Assembly: GCA_947626745.1 (NCBI GenBank)
Contig: CANQTF010000009.1
Span: forward strand, 1 to 64,000
DNA: 64,000 nucleotides
DNA from: an uncultured Lachnospiraceae bacterium
GTDB lineage: Bacteria; Bacillota; Clostridia; Lachnospirales; Lachnospiraceae
Direction: 5' to 3'
A model generated the notes under the pieces. It was given only the letters and a program-made list of their open reading frames with translations. It ran no database searches and was not told the DNA's origin. Shown here one piece after another: positions 36,523 to 45,013 of the stretch (its first letter is position 1; every line of letters begins with the position of its first letter). The position numbers and the translations under genes were made by a program.

Positions 36523-37266
36523 ATGACACGCAAAACCGATATCCTTTCCCCCAAATACGCGCTGGTCACCGGCGCATCGCGCGGCATCGGCGCAGCGATC
36601 GCCGAAGCCCTTGCAGCCGAGGGCTTCCACCTGTACCTGACCTGTCTGCGCTCCGCGGACAGGCTGGCCGAGCTGGCGGCAAGACTCTCCAGCGCATACG
36701 GCGTCAGGTGTACGCCTGTCGCGGCGGACATGGGCGATCCCAAGGACGTGGCGCGGCTCTTTGCGCAGATCGACTCGCTGGATCTCGTCGTCAACAACGC
36801 CGGCGTCTCCTATGTGGGGCTTCTGCACGAAATGTCCGACGCCGACTGGCAGGGCGTGATGCGGACGAATCTGGACAGCGTTTTCTATACAAGCCGTCTG
36901 GCGGTCCCGCTCATGCTCGCCAGGCACAGCGGCCGGATCATCAACATCTCTTCCGTCTGGGGAACCGTGGGCGCTTCCACGGAGGTCGCCTACTCGGCTT
37001 CGAAGGGCGGGGTCAACGGCTTCACGCGCGCGCTCGCCAAAGAACTTGCGCCCAGCGGCATCGCGGTCAACGCTATCGCCTGCGGCGTGATCGACACGGA
37101 AATGAACGGCTTCCTGTCTGCGGAGGACATGGAAGCCCTGCGCGCGGAGATTCCTGCTGACCGCATCGGTCAACCGTCGGAGGTGGCCGAGGCCGTCCTC
37201 TCGCTCTTACGCGCGCCGTCCTATTTGACCGGACAGGTCATCACGCTGGACGGCGGGTGGACGTAG
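36523..37266 (+). CDS. short-chain dehydrogenase/reductase, FabG-like
   Basis: The 247-aa classical SDR has the cofactor motif VTGASRGIGAAIAEAL, the structural NNAG motif, catalytic Ser in NISSVWG and YSASKGG as the YxxxK pair, and the VIDTEMNGF segment. It is close to 3-oxoacyl-ACP reductase in form but stands alone, outside a fatty acid synthesis cluster, so the substrate is open. ATG 36523 has GGAG upstream. Its 3' end overlaps the convergent DUF6020 gene by 26 nt. Confidence 0.85.
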   Translation: MTRKTDILSPKYALVTGASRGIGAAIAEALAAEGFHLYLTCLRSADRLAELAARLSSAYGVRCTPVAADMGDPKDVARLFAQIDSLDLVVNNAGVSYVGLLHEMSDADWQGVMRTNLDSVFYTSRLAVPLMLARHSGRIINISSVWGTVGASTEVAYSASKGGVNGFTRALAKELAPSGIAVNAIACGVIDTEMNGFLSAEDMEALRAEIPADRIGQPSEVAEAVLSLLRAPSYLTGQVITLDGGWT

Positions 37267-39034
37267 CAGCCTCTCCCCTTTCCGGCAGCTCCACAAGCGC
37301 CGTCATCAGGCAGAAGGGCGCGGAAAAGATCAGAAAATAGACATAGCGGAAATCCGCCGCCACCGGGGTGGCGATCATGACGGTGAGATACAGGGCGAGG
37401 TTCGGCAGATAACAGACGAGCTTCGCCTTTTCCTGTCTGACGAAGGCATTGGCGACGCCAAACAGCAGCAGCCAGAATGCCGCGCCCATGTTCCAGAGCA
37501 GCCCGTACAACGGCAGGATGCTTCCCATTTTCAGCGCGATCTCCTTGGCCTTGACGACGACGGGGCCGCCGATCAGCGGCGTGTGTGCCACGGGCAGCGT
37601 CGTCTCGCTGACGCCCTCTATATCCGCCGTCGTGTACAAGACGTCCGGATACCAGTAGCCGTATGTCTGATCGATATAGGCCTGCAGATAATCCGCCGGA
37701 TAGGCCAGCCCGAGCTGCACCCACAGCCGGAAGTAGGCCGCCTTGTGCTGCGCCAGATACTCCTGATCTCCGGCCCGCACCAGCTCCTTCATGTTGTCCG
37801 CGAAGCCCGGGCTGTACAGTTCTTTGATATAGCGCGTGTCGATGACCTTCTCGATCAGCGCCCTCTGCTCATTGTTTAAGGGCCTGTCGTGGCACAGGAC
37901 GGCGGCGATCTGCTGCGTCGGGATCGACAGCGATTCGATCAGATCCGGCTGCGCCACATGCAGCGCAGTCATGACCGGATATCTGACGATCGCCGCCGCC
38001 AGAAGGATCGACGCTATGGCGGGGAACAGCTTTTTCGCCTGACGGCGGTACGCAAACAGCAGGAACGGCACGCACAACAGGAAGCCGTACCAGCCGTTGC
38101 TGCGAAACAGGCAGATCATCACGCCCGAGCAGACAAACATGGCAAGCTCCGCCGCGCCGCACCTCTGCAGCATGCGCAGCATACTGCAGCCAAACAGCAT
38201 CACCGCCGCCGCAAACGGTATGTCCTTCCAGACCGTGACGGAAAATACCGCATGGTACGGCACCAGCGCATAGAAAAGGGCGAACAGGATCAAAACCGCC
38301 TTGCGGACGCGGTACCGCTCCAGCGTCCTCAGGAAGTAACAGACGCCAAACGCCAGAAAACACATCTGAAAGAAGGTATACAGCGCAACCGCCGACACCA
38401 TGCTGCCGGTCATGAAATACCCGATGTGATAGAACAGCGAAAAGAGCATGGTATGCGCAAAGGGGTGATGATTGCTGTATCCGATCAAGCCGACAGCCTG
38501 TTCCAGCTGGTTGATGCTGTCGGGCGTCATGACGCCCGGATACAGATACAGATAGTACGGGAGCCAGCACAGCAGACAGCCTGCAGCGCACCAGAGGCAC
38601 AGATGCTTCCCATGCCCTCCTTCCTCCCGGCAGAGCAGCCGCCCAAGCAGCTTCCTGTCGCCGCTGTAGGAGAAGAGAAAGAGAAGCGCCTTGCAGAAGC
38701 AGACGAAAAATCCGATGCAGACCGCCGCCAGCACGACGCCCCTGTAGAGCCCGCTCGTCAGCGCCTCCACGTACCGCCCGTGATCCGCCAGCACATAGGT
38801 CAGTGTATAGACAGCAGCCAAGAGCGCGGCCGCCGCCCGCGCCGTCCGCGTATCGGCAGACGGCCTGTCCGCCAGACGGCCGTCGATATGCCTGTACAAA
38901 ATATAGAATGTCAGGAAGAGTACGCCCGTCAGAAGGTTGCCCGGCCGCATACTGCCGGCCTTCATAAAGGCCCAGGATGTAAAAAAGCTCTCCGCCAGAT
39001 TCCGTATGGTGTGTTTGCAATCTTTTGTGTTCAT
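37241..39034 (-). CDS. DUF6020-like polytopic membrane protein
   Basis: The 597-aa protein has about 12 TM helices and resembles DUF6020 proteins of Clostridia, which look like GT-C glycosyltransferases. An early periplasmic loop contains YPGVMTPDSINQLEQAVG and HHPFAHTMLFS, the GT-C-like acidic/histidine loop. Function is inferred. AAAGGAAG precedes the ATG. It follows the CotH gene by 42 nt and may be cotranscribed with the kinase-CotH run. Confidence 0.7.
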   Translation of the reverse strand: MNTKDCKHTIRNLAESFFTSWAFMKAGSMRPGNLLTGVLFLTFYILYRHIDGRLADRPSADTRTARAAAALLAAVYTLTYVLADHGRYVEALTSGLYRGVVLAAVCIGFFVCFCKALLFLFSYSGDRKLLGRLLCREEGGHGKHLCLWCAAGCLLCWLPYYLYLYPGVMTPDSINQLEQAVGLIGYSNHHPFAHTMLFSLFYHIGYFMTGSMVSAVALYTFFQMCFLAFGVCYFLRTLERYRVRKAVLILFALFYALVPYHAVFSVTVWKDIPFAAAVMLFGCSMLRMLQRCGAAELAMFVCSGVMICLFRSNGWYGFLLCVPFLLFAYRRQAKKLFPAIASILLAAAIVRYPVMTALHVAQPDLIESLSIPTQQIAAVLCHDRPLNNEQRALIEKVIDTRYIKELYSPGFADNMKELVRAGDQEYLAQHKAAYFRLWVQLGLAYPADYLQAYIDQTYGYWYPDVLYTTADIEGVSETTLPVAHTPLIGGPVVVKAKEIALKMGSILPLYGLLWNMGAAFWLLLFGVANAFVRQEKAKLVCYLPNLALYLTVMIATPVAADFRYVYFLIFSAPFCLMTALVELPERGEAATSTRRPA

Positions 39035-39076
39035 GATCTTCCTTTAACCGGTCCGGGCGGGATCCCCGCCGCCGTC

Positions 39077-41116
39077 CTAGCGCACAAGCAGCAGCGCGGA
39101 CGCCGCCGCGTCCTGTTCGTCAAAAGAGGCGTACTGCAGCATGACATCGTCGAGCACCGTCTCCGCCCCGGCGTCCAGCACCGTGATCCTGATGTCCGAC
39201 GCCTCGTCGTTCAGTACCCCGTCCAGCTCGGCCCTCTCTTCCGCCGTGAGCGTATCCTGCCCCTGCACGGTCCGCCCTTCTCCGCTGCCGCGCAGCACGA
39301 ACACGCCGCCCACGCTGCCGACGCTCTCCCGCGTCACGCCAAGCGCCTCAAATGCAGACGCATACCGCTCATCCTGCAGGACTTCCGCGTTATTGATCTT
39401 AAGCGCCGCCGTACAGTCCGCATATTTTAAAGCCTGAAGATAATACGCCGTGTCGGTGAACGTGGAAAACTGCACCTGCAGTTCATAGGCCGTCCTTCCG
39501 TCATCGTGCGTCCGGTTCAGCTCCTCATAGTAACGATCCGTCTCCCGCAGCCGTTGTGCCACATACGCCCGAAAAGTGTCCAGTCCCGCAGACGCTTCCG
39601 TGTAAGTGCCTTCCGGCCATCTCTCCATTTCCCGCCGATATGCGCCGGACAGGTAGATCTCTCTCTCGTACGCGTCCAGCATGGCGCCGATCGTCTCGTC
39701 CGACCAGGCCGATTCCCGCAGACGCCTGTACTTTTCATAGATCCGATCCCATGCGCCGCCGTCGCCGTTCACCAGGATCTGATTCAGATACCCGCTCTGC
39801 ATGAGCACATGATTGGACGGGGTGAGCTGATACGGGGACACCAGATTCACCGACAGATCGTTCGCGAACCAGTTGCCCCACGTGAGATCCATGTCCCAAG
39901 GGGCGTACAGCGCCGTAGGCCCGTTCTCTCCCGCGCGTATCGCGAGGTACAGATTTTTGATATTTTTGCCGCCGACGTTATCTCCACCCTGAATCAGGTT
40001 AAAAAACAGATAGATGTCTATGGCGTTGTCGATGTCGATGCCCGCGTACAATCTCTCATTGTCACCGCGGCCTTCCCATAGGGCATAATAATAATCCAAT
40101 AGCGGCGCCCAATTCCTTTTCGCCTCGTTGACCGCTCCCTTGATGCGGAATCCCACCGGATTGCCGCCCTCCGTAAAAGCGATGCTGCCGTCCGCAGACC
40201 AGATCACGCCCTTGTATAATCCGTCTTCGCCCGAATCGGGATCCAGCATGAGCTGTTTCTCGTCGATCGGATAGCCCAGCGCATACAAGCCCCAGTATTC
40301 TCCGTTCATAAACAGCTCCAGATACTTATATTCCGTCCCCGTGTCAACTCCCAGCGCATTGTCATCGGCGCAGGAGGCTTTCCACAGGTTGGCGCAGAAT
40401 ACGTTCCTGACCTTTTCCTGATCGTTGTAGGCCGGGTAGAGGATCCAGTCGTCGTCCTGCCGCATGCCCAGAAGAGAGACCTGATTGGAACGGGTATGAT
40501 TGCCCGCAGAATCCGTGACAAGAGACAGACGGTATCCCTTTTTCGGAAACGCCGTCGTGGTGTTGCCCCGCACATGGATCGTTCCGTCCGACACCGCAAC
40601 GCGTTTTACCGCGCCGTCCGCGTTGTCAAACAGCGTCATATGCATGGCCGCCATATCTTCCCCGATCTCGCCGCCGTCATATTCGATGTTCATGAGCGGG
40701 AGCGTCGTACATTTCAGCGTAAACCGCGCGTACGACTTATCCGTATAGAGAAGAAAACTGATGCCGGTATCGGCGGCGATCGCTTCGTCCGTGATGCTTT
40801 CCTCCAGAAAAGCGATCTTTACACCTCTCTCCCTGCTCTGTATCCTGATGTGCGGGTCGTATGCCCCGGCGTCGCCCTGTACCAGCGAATAATAATAGGT
40901 ACCCGACATGACATCGCACTGCAGCGCTTCGTCGTCAAACAGCAGCCGTTCCGGCAGACCCAGAGACGCGCTGCGTTCCGCCATGACAGCCTCGAACTCA
41001 TTTTCCGTCATCACACACGCCGAATAGCGAAACGGCCGCCCGCGAAAGCATACCAGACAGATCCCGGCGGCCGCCGACAGGATCAGGATGATGATACCGA
41101 GCGCCTTCTTCATCAC
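39077..41116 (-). CDS. CotH kinase family protein
   Basis: The 679-aa protein has an N-terminal TM helix (IIILILSAAAGICLVCF) followed by an extracytoplasmic CotH domain. The family motif is VRGNTTTAFPKKGYRLSL, and the metal-binding DMDLTWGNW lies near residue 405. In Bacillus CotH is an atypical protein kinase acting on spore coat proteins; membrane-anchored forms next to VTC and DUF4956 genes are common but little studied. The start overlaps the DUF4956 stop as ATGA, showing translational coupling. Confidence 0.85.
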   Translation of the reverse strand: MMKKALGIIILILSAAAGICLVCFRGRPFRYSACVMTENEFEAVMAERSASLGLPERLLFDDEALQCDVMSGTYYYSLVQGDAGAYDPHIRIQSRERGVKIAFLEESITDEAIAADTGISFLLYTDKSYARFTLKCTTLPLMNIEYDGGEIGEDMAAMHMTLFDNADGAVKRVAVSDGTIHVRGNTTTAFPKKGYRLSLVTDSAGNHTRSNQVSLLGMRQDDDWILYPAYNDQEKVRNVFCANLWKASCADDNALGVDTGTEYKYLELFMNGEYWGLYALGYPIDEKQLMLDPDSGEDGLYKGVIWSADGSIAFTEGGNPVGFRIKGAVNEAKRNWAPLLDYYYALWEGRGDNERLYAGIDIDNAIDIYLFFNLIQGGDNVGGKNIKNLYLAIRAGENGPTALYAPWDMDLTWGNWFANDLSVNLVSPYQLTPSNHVLMQSGYLNQILVNGDGGAWDRIYEKYRRLRESAWSDETIGAMLDAYEREIYLSGAYRREMERWPEGTYTEASAGLDTFRAYVAQRLRETDRYYEELNRTHDDGRTAYELQVQFSTFTDTAYYLQALKYADCTAALKINNAEVLQDERYASAFEALGVTRESVGSVGGVFVLRGSGEGRTVQGQDTLTAEERAELDGVLNDEASDIRITVLDAGAETVLDDVMLQYASFDEQDAAASALLLVR

Positions 41117-41712
41117 AGGATATCCTCGCTGTCATACGCTATGACGGAGGAGCGCTCCACACCGGCTTCCCGCAAGTCCGCCGCCAACTCCCCGGGATCC
41201 TTGACGGACAGCTCTACCACCATATCCAGATCATCGCCCACATAATTCCTGCTCTTGATGCGGTATCTGGGCGTATGCGCCGCGATCCTCTCCGTGACAT
41301 CGGCTTCCTTCTGCGCATCACAGTGCAGGACCAGCACAAAGGGCTTCCTGCCGATATGGATATGTTCAAAACAGAGCATGACGACGGTGACCATCAGGGA
41401 AGTCAGCACCGCCAGCTCGTATAGCTGACACCCGCATGTGATGCCGATATGCACGGACCACATCAGATACAGCATGTCAACGGGATCCTTGATCGCCGTC
41501 CTGAAACGCAGGATCGCCAGTGCGCCGATCGTGCCCAGCGTGATCACGATGTTGGACTGCAGACTGAAGATAATGGTGGAGATGAAAAACGGAAGGACCG
41601 CGATGCAGATATGGAACGATCGGTTATAGAAGGCCCTGTGGGACACGAGCCTGTATACCATAAATTCGTATACGCTCAAGATCAGCACCATAAGCAGCAC
41701 CGAAAGGATCAC
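41113..41712 (-). CDS. DUF4956 membrane protein (N terminus probably lost by frameshift)
   Basis: This frame gives 199 aa from a GTG, with four TM helices and a C-terminal cytosolic ferredoxin-like domain, matching DUF4956. The GTG start lacks a normal ribosome site and sits immediately after a nine-G tract. A 23-codon ORF with a strong ribosome site ends 1 nt before it, in the frame that one-base loss from the tract would join to this one. The true gene therefore probably begins at 41785. DUF4956 is usually found beside VTC-domain and CotH genes, as here; its function is unknown. Confidence 0.75.
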   Translation of the reverse strand: MILSVLLMVLILSVYEFMVYRLVSHRAFYNRSFHICIAVLPFFISTIIFSLQSNIVITLGTIGALAILRFRTAIKDPVDMLYLMWSVHIGITCGCQLYELAVLTSLMVTVVMLCFEHIHIGRKPFVLVLHCDAQKEADVTERIAAHTPRYRIKSRNYVGDDLDMVVELSVKDPGELAADLREAGVERSSVIAYDSEDIL

Positions 41713-41713
41713 T

Positions 41714-41785
41714 TTAGCCCCCCCCCACTACGGGATTGGCGTATGCACTCGCAATGTTTTCCAAGATATCCTGTATCATATTCAT
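41714..41785 (-). CDS. 23-codon ORF, likely detached 5' end of the DUF4956 gene
   Basis: Read by eye. ATG 41785 follows GAGGAG at 7 nt and encodes MNMIQDILENIASAYANPVV followed by Gly codons from the nine-G tract and TAA. Removal of one G makes it continuous with the DUF4956 frame (GGAKVILSVLL). Either a sequencing or assembly error, a phase-variable tract, or a leader peptide coupled to DUF4956 would fit. Confidence 0.65.
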   Translation of the reverse strand: MNMIQDILENIASAYANPVVGGG

Positions 41786-41863
41786 TGTTTTTCTCCTCTT
41801 TGCCGTATCCGCACGGCCGTCTGTATTCTTTTTGCCGGCGCTGCCTCCCGACAGCCGGACGCG

Positions 41864-42571
41864 CTATCTTCCCATCCGCTGCAGCGTCTTTCTTCCCAGC
41901 GCATACTTGGAAAAAGACGACTGGATCAGATGATGATCCGTAACGATATGCTTGATATAAGAAGGCAGGATATGATCGAACTTGACCTCCAGCACATGCT
42001 CCCCTGCCTCTTGGATCGGATAGCAGAGATATCCGCCGTCCGTGAAACGGCCAAAATCATCGGAGACGGATATATTCTGATCCATCGTGATCCGTATGTT
42101 GGTGATCTTCTCCACATAGGCGCGCCTCTCAAAGTCGATCACCGCCGCGGGTGCAAGAAGCCCCGTCATACAGCGGACGCAGAACATCTGCAGGAGCGGC
42201 TCGTCCGTCCGCCAGAACACCTCCCCTGCACGGCCCGCCATGATCAGCGCCAGCTCTTCGGCCGTGATCGGGCAGCTCGTCTTGTGGCAGCGCCCCTCCG
42301 ATTTCTCCTTGCGTTCCAGACGCAGCCTGTCGCTGCGGTCATTGTAGTAGCGGACACGGTATTTCACCCGCTCCGACAGCCCCAGATCGTTTGCCCTGGC
42401 ACAGGCATTCGTATAGTCGTCAAAATAGAGGCTGCGGATACGGTATCTGCCGTCCGCGCCGCCGTATTCGTCCTTGTCCATGACCGCATCCAGTCTGCTG
42501 CCTATGATCTGCAGTTCGTTCAGGCTGCAGCAGTACTTCCACTCATTTCTGTATACTTTGATCTTCCTCAC
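41864..42571 (-). CDS. VTC-domain polyphosphate polymerase-like protein
   Basis: The 235-aa protein is a bacterial VTC domain. Basic and acidic residues of the tunnel fold are visible in YRNEWKYCCS, RIRSLYFDD, KYRVRYYN, RLERKEKSEG and HVLEVKFDHILP. Eukaryotic VTC4 makes polyphosphate from ATP; bacterial single-domain homologues are presumed similar. The start is odd: the only in-frame candidate is GTG 42571, directly touching GGAG, and an ATC lies 8 nt after GGAGG, so initiation may be non-standard or rely on coupling to the kinase gene, which it overlaps by 29 nt. Confidence 0.8.
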   Translation of the reverse strand: MRKIKVYRNEWKYCCSLNELQIIGSRLDAVMDKDEYGGADGRYRIRSLYFDDYTNACARANDLGLSERVKYRVRYYNDRSDRLRLERKEKSEGRCHKTSCPITAEELALIMAGRAGEVFWRTDEPLLQMFCVRCMTGLLAPAAVIDFERRAYVEKITNIRITMDQNISVSDDFGRFTDGGYLCYPIQEAGEHVLEVKFDHILPSYIKHIVTDHHLIQSSFSKYALGRKTLQRMGR

Positions 42572-44054
42572 CTCCGGCCGGAGCGGATGCGTCCGGTTTC
42601 AGCCACGGGCTGTAGGCGGCTTCCGGAACGGGCTGGGGCAGATAACGCGACCGCAGCTCGTTGGGGCGCGAGGAATAGACTTCCACCGCAAATCGGTAAG
42701 ACCCGCCCGAGTGTCCCCAGCTTGCCACGTCAAACCAGACGCCTCTGCCTATCTCCATGATCTCCGCCTTGCTCCATATGTTATTGCCGATACAGTTGCC
42801 GGCCTCATCGTAAAAGCTCACATTAAAGCGATCTTTGCTGTCGTAGTCGTCCATATTTTCCCACGCGGCACAGTACGACCCCCCCCCGCTTTTCCGGTCA
42901 TAAAGCACATCCCATTTCAGTCCGACAGGCTCCGGGATCACAGGCGCGTCCTCTCCGGTGTACACAAAAACATCGGAGACGACGTACGGGCTGTCCGCAT
43001 AGGCGACGCCGTCCCCTGCCGCCGACACGGTATAATAATAGCTGCCGTTCTCCCCGAACCCTTGCGCAAGGGCGACCGCATATTCGCCCTCCTCGTTGAC
43101 GGAAAAATTGCCCCACATATCGCCGTTCATGACGCACAGATCACTTTCCGGATCGGGCTCCTGTTCCGATTCGCACCTATAGAGCCTGTACCGGTAAGCC
43201 ATCTCACCGTTGACGCCGCTCTCCGGCACGACGCCCCACAGGGCGGTGCCCGTCTCCCCGTCCCAGTGCGGATCTTCCGGCGCCGGCAGCGCTGCCGGAA
43301 AGCCGTCGGCCACAGCAGACGCTTCTTCCCGCGGCATCCGCAGACTCCATGCCGCCGCACCGGCCAGACAGCACACGATTGCCGCGGCCGACAGGCATAA
43401 AAGCTGCGTCCTGACGCCGAACAGATCTCTTTTGACCGCTTTGACGGAATCGTACCGCTTATCGGGATCCAAGCTTGTGCATTTCCGAAGCGCCTTCCTG
43501 TAGCGCGGTCTGTCCGCCGCGCTTCCCATGAGCTGTCTGAGCGTGACGCCGAGCGCATAGATATCCGCCCTGCAGTCGGTCTGCGCAAAGCCGTATTGTT
43601 CCGGCGGCGCATACCCTCTCGTGCCGAGCAGACTGGTATCCTGCTCCAGATCGTCCTTCGGCATACGGGCCGCGTCAAAGTCGATCAGGCGGATATGGCC
43701 GTCCCCCGCCAGCAGGATATTGGACGGTTTGATGTCCCTGTGTATGATATTCTTCTCATGCAGAAACGCCAGCACATCGCACAACTCCCGCACGGCCCGC
43801 ATCAGCTTCCTGCCGGACAGATCGGCGCTCCCGATCGACACGCCCTCTATGTACTCTTCTATGACCGTTACGGAATCGGCCGTCTGATCCACCTCGTAGA
43901 TCTTAGGCAGATAAGGGTGCGGACAGTCGCGCAGGACTGTGAAGACCTCGTGTCTGCCTTTTAATATCTTCCTGATGTAAAGACCGTCGCTGCGCACCAG
44001 CTCTACCGTGCTCTTGCCGCTCTCTTTGATCCGTCTGACCACTTCGCAGTCCAT
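42543..44054 (-). CDS. membrane-anchored serine/threonine protein kinase
   Basis: The 503-aa protein has an N-terminal Hanks-type kinase domain: Lys29 in YIRKIL, HRDIKPSN at 105-112, and APPEQYG. The DFG motif reads DFD (125-127), a Gly to Asp change also seen in some PknB-like relatives. One TM helix lies near 220-240, and the external region of about 260 residues has beta-rich, fibronectin-like strands with no PASTA repeat. GGAGGAG is upstream of the ATG. It leads the VTC-DUF4956-CotH run and is divergent from an XRE regulator. A nine-G tract encodes GGG in its external part. Confidence 0.85.
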   Translation of the reverse strand: MDCEVVRRIKESGKSTVELVRSDGLYIRKILKGRHEVFTVLRDCPHPYLPKIYEVDQTADSVTVIEEYIEGVSIGSADLSGRKLMRAVRELCDVLAFLHEKNIIHRDIKPSNILLAGDGHIRLIDFDAARMPKDDLEQDTSLLGTRGYAPPEQYGFAQTDCRADIYALGVTLRQLMGSAADRPRYRKALRKCTSLDPDKRYDSVKAVKRDLFGVRTQLLCLSAAAIVCCLAGAAAWSLRMPREEASAVADGFPAALPAPEDPHWDGETGTALWGVVPESGVNGEMAYRYRLYRCESEQEPDPESDLCVMNGDMWGNFSVNEEGEYAVALAQGFGENGSYYYTVSAAGDGVAYADSPYVVSDVFVYTGEDAPVIPEPVGLKWDVLYDRKSGGGSYCAAWENMDDYDSKDRFNVSFYDEAGNCIGNNIWSKAEIMEIGRGVWFDVASWGHSGGSYRFAVEVYSSRPNELRSRYLPQPVPEAAYSPWLKPDASAPAGGEEDQSIQK

Positions 44055-44092
44055 GGCGCTCCTCCTCTGTCATGTCAGTCATGCATGGTATC

Positions 44093-44134
44093 ATTTTAGC
44101 ATAACTTGCATAATAATGCCAGATAATGTATAAT
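44093..44134. promoter_or_regulatory. divergent promoter region of kinase and XRE genes
   Basis: Plus strand: TTGCAT (44106-44111) and TATAAT (44129-44134) are 17 nt apart, reading to the XRE gene. Minus strand: a TAAAAT -10 box (44093-44098) reads to the kinase. GCATAA occurs twice and GCATAATAATGC (44108-44119) is an inverted repeat overlapping the XRE -35 box, a plausible operator for control of both genes. Confidence 0.5.
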
Positions 44135-44176
44135 CAACGATGTAAATATCCAAAGAATAAGAGAGAGACAATCGAC

Positions 44177-44617
44177 ATGGATAAAGTACAGAAACACAAG
44201 ACCACAGAAGAGTTGAACCACGAAATAAGCGCGGCGACCGACGTAGACGATTATCTGGAACGCAACAGAAACGATCTGCTGACGGGTACGCTGTCCGAGC
44301 ATCTGCGGGGACTTCTTGACCGCAAAGGCTTAAGCCGCGCAGATGTTGCACGCGGCTCTCAGCTTGACAGGACATATCTATATCAGATCTTTTCCGGCAA
44401 AAAGAATCCGTCACGGGACAAATTGATCGCCATCGCCTTCGGGCTTACGCTCACTGCCGAGGAAACCCAGCAGATGCTCAAGATATCCGGCTACAAAGAG
44501 TTGTATGCCAGAAACGAGCGGGACGCGCTGATCCTTTTTGCCCTGCACCACGGCGATACCCTGCTTAAGGCCAATGAATCGCTGTACGAGCATCATTGTG
44601 CCGTGCTGGGTAATTGA
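44177..44617 (+). CDS. XRE-family transcriptional regulator
   Basis: The 146-aa protein has a Cro/C1 HTH in its middle (residues about 45-100): LLDRKGLSRADVARGSQLDR and YLYQIFSGKKNPSRDKLIAIA form the helix-turn-helix. A C-terminal helical tail with ARNERDALILFALHHGDTL follows. I use ATG 44177 rather than 44126, because it follows the purine-rich AGAGAGAGA site and the TATAAT box lies just upstream. It is divergent from the kinase gene and ends 6 nt from the convergent GTPase/HerA operon; it may regulate the kinase run. Confidence 0.8.
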   Translation: MDKVQKHKTTEELNHEISAATDVDDYLERNRNDLLTGTLSEHLRGLLDRKGLSRADVARGSQLDRTYLYQIFSGKKNPSRDKLIAIAFGLTLTAEETQQMLKISGYKELYARNERDALILFALHHGDTLLKANESLYEHHCAVLGN

Positions 44618-44623
44618 GCCGCC

Positions 44624-45013
44624 TTAAAAGATCACGATATTTTCTCCGCTGCGCAATGCCGCGCAGATTCTTTCCAGTCCTTTTTCGTTTTGCATAACCT
44701 GTATGACTTTGTCCGCCTGTTCTCCTGCGGAAATGACCCCCATGCCCAGAGAATCTTTCAGATCCGGGTTGTCCCTGATGACTTGCAGCATCCGGTCCTC
44801 TTCCTCCTGGCTCAGAGAGAGCAATTCCTTATCACAGAGCGCCTCGATCCTGCTCTCCGCAAACTGTTCGACCGTCTCCAACGCTCCCACAACGCTTCTC
44901 GGCATGTCTTTCATTTTTTTGGACCAATGCAGTTGTGCGCATGCCGCATTTGCTTTGACGCAGAGAACAACAGGCTCTATCGTCTTGTCATCTGCTACGG
45001 AATATACTTTCAT
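44624..45013 (-). CDS. 129-aa protein of unknown function, last gene of the GTPase/HerA operon
   Basis: The acidic, mostly helical protein (LSQEEEDRMLQVIRDNPDL) has a short beta N terminus (MKVYSVADDKTIEPVVLCVK) and no TM or signal segment. I do not recognise it. Its ATG overlaps the nuclease stop as ATGA, so it is translated together with the nuclease. That coupling fits a partner, inhibitor or immunity protein, but this is only inference. Confidence 0.7.
   Translation of the reverse strand: MKVYSVADDKTIEPVVLCVKANAACAQLHWSKKMKDMPRSVVGALETVEQFAESRIEALCDKELLSLSQEEEDRMLQVIRDNPDLKDSLGMGVISAGEQADKVIQVMQNEKGLERICAALRSGENIVIF

Noticed and set aside
37889-39430. 513-aa plus-strand ORF
   Set aside because: It is antisense to the DUF6020 and CotH genes, and its composition is that of a GC-frame shadow.
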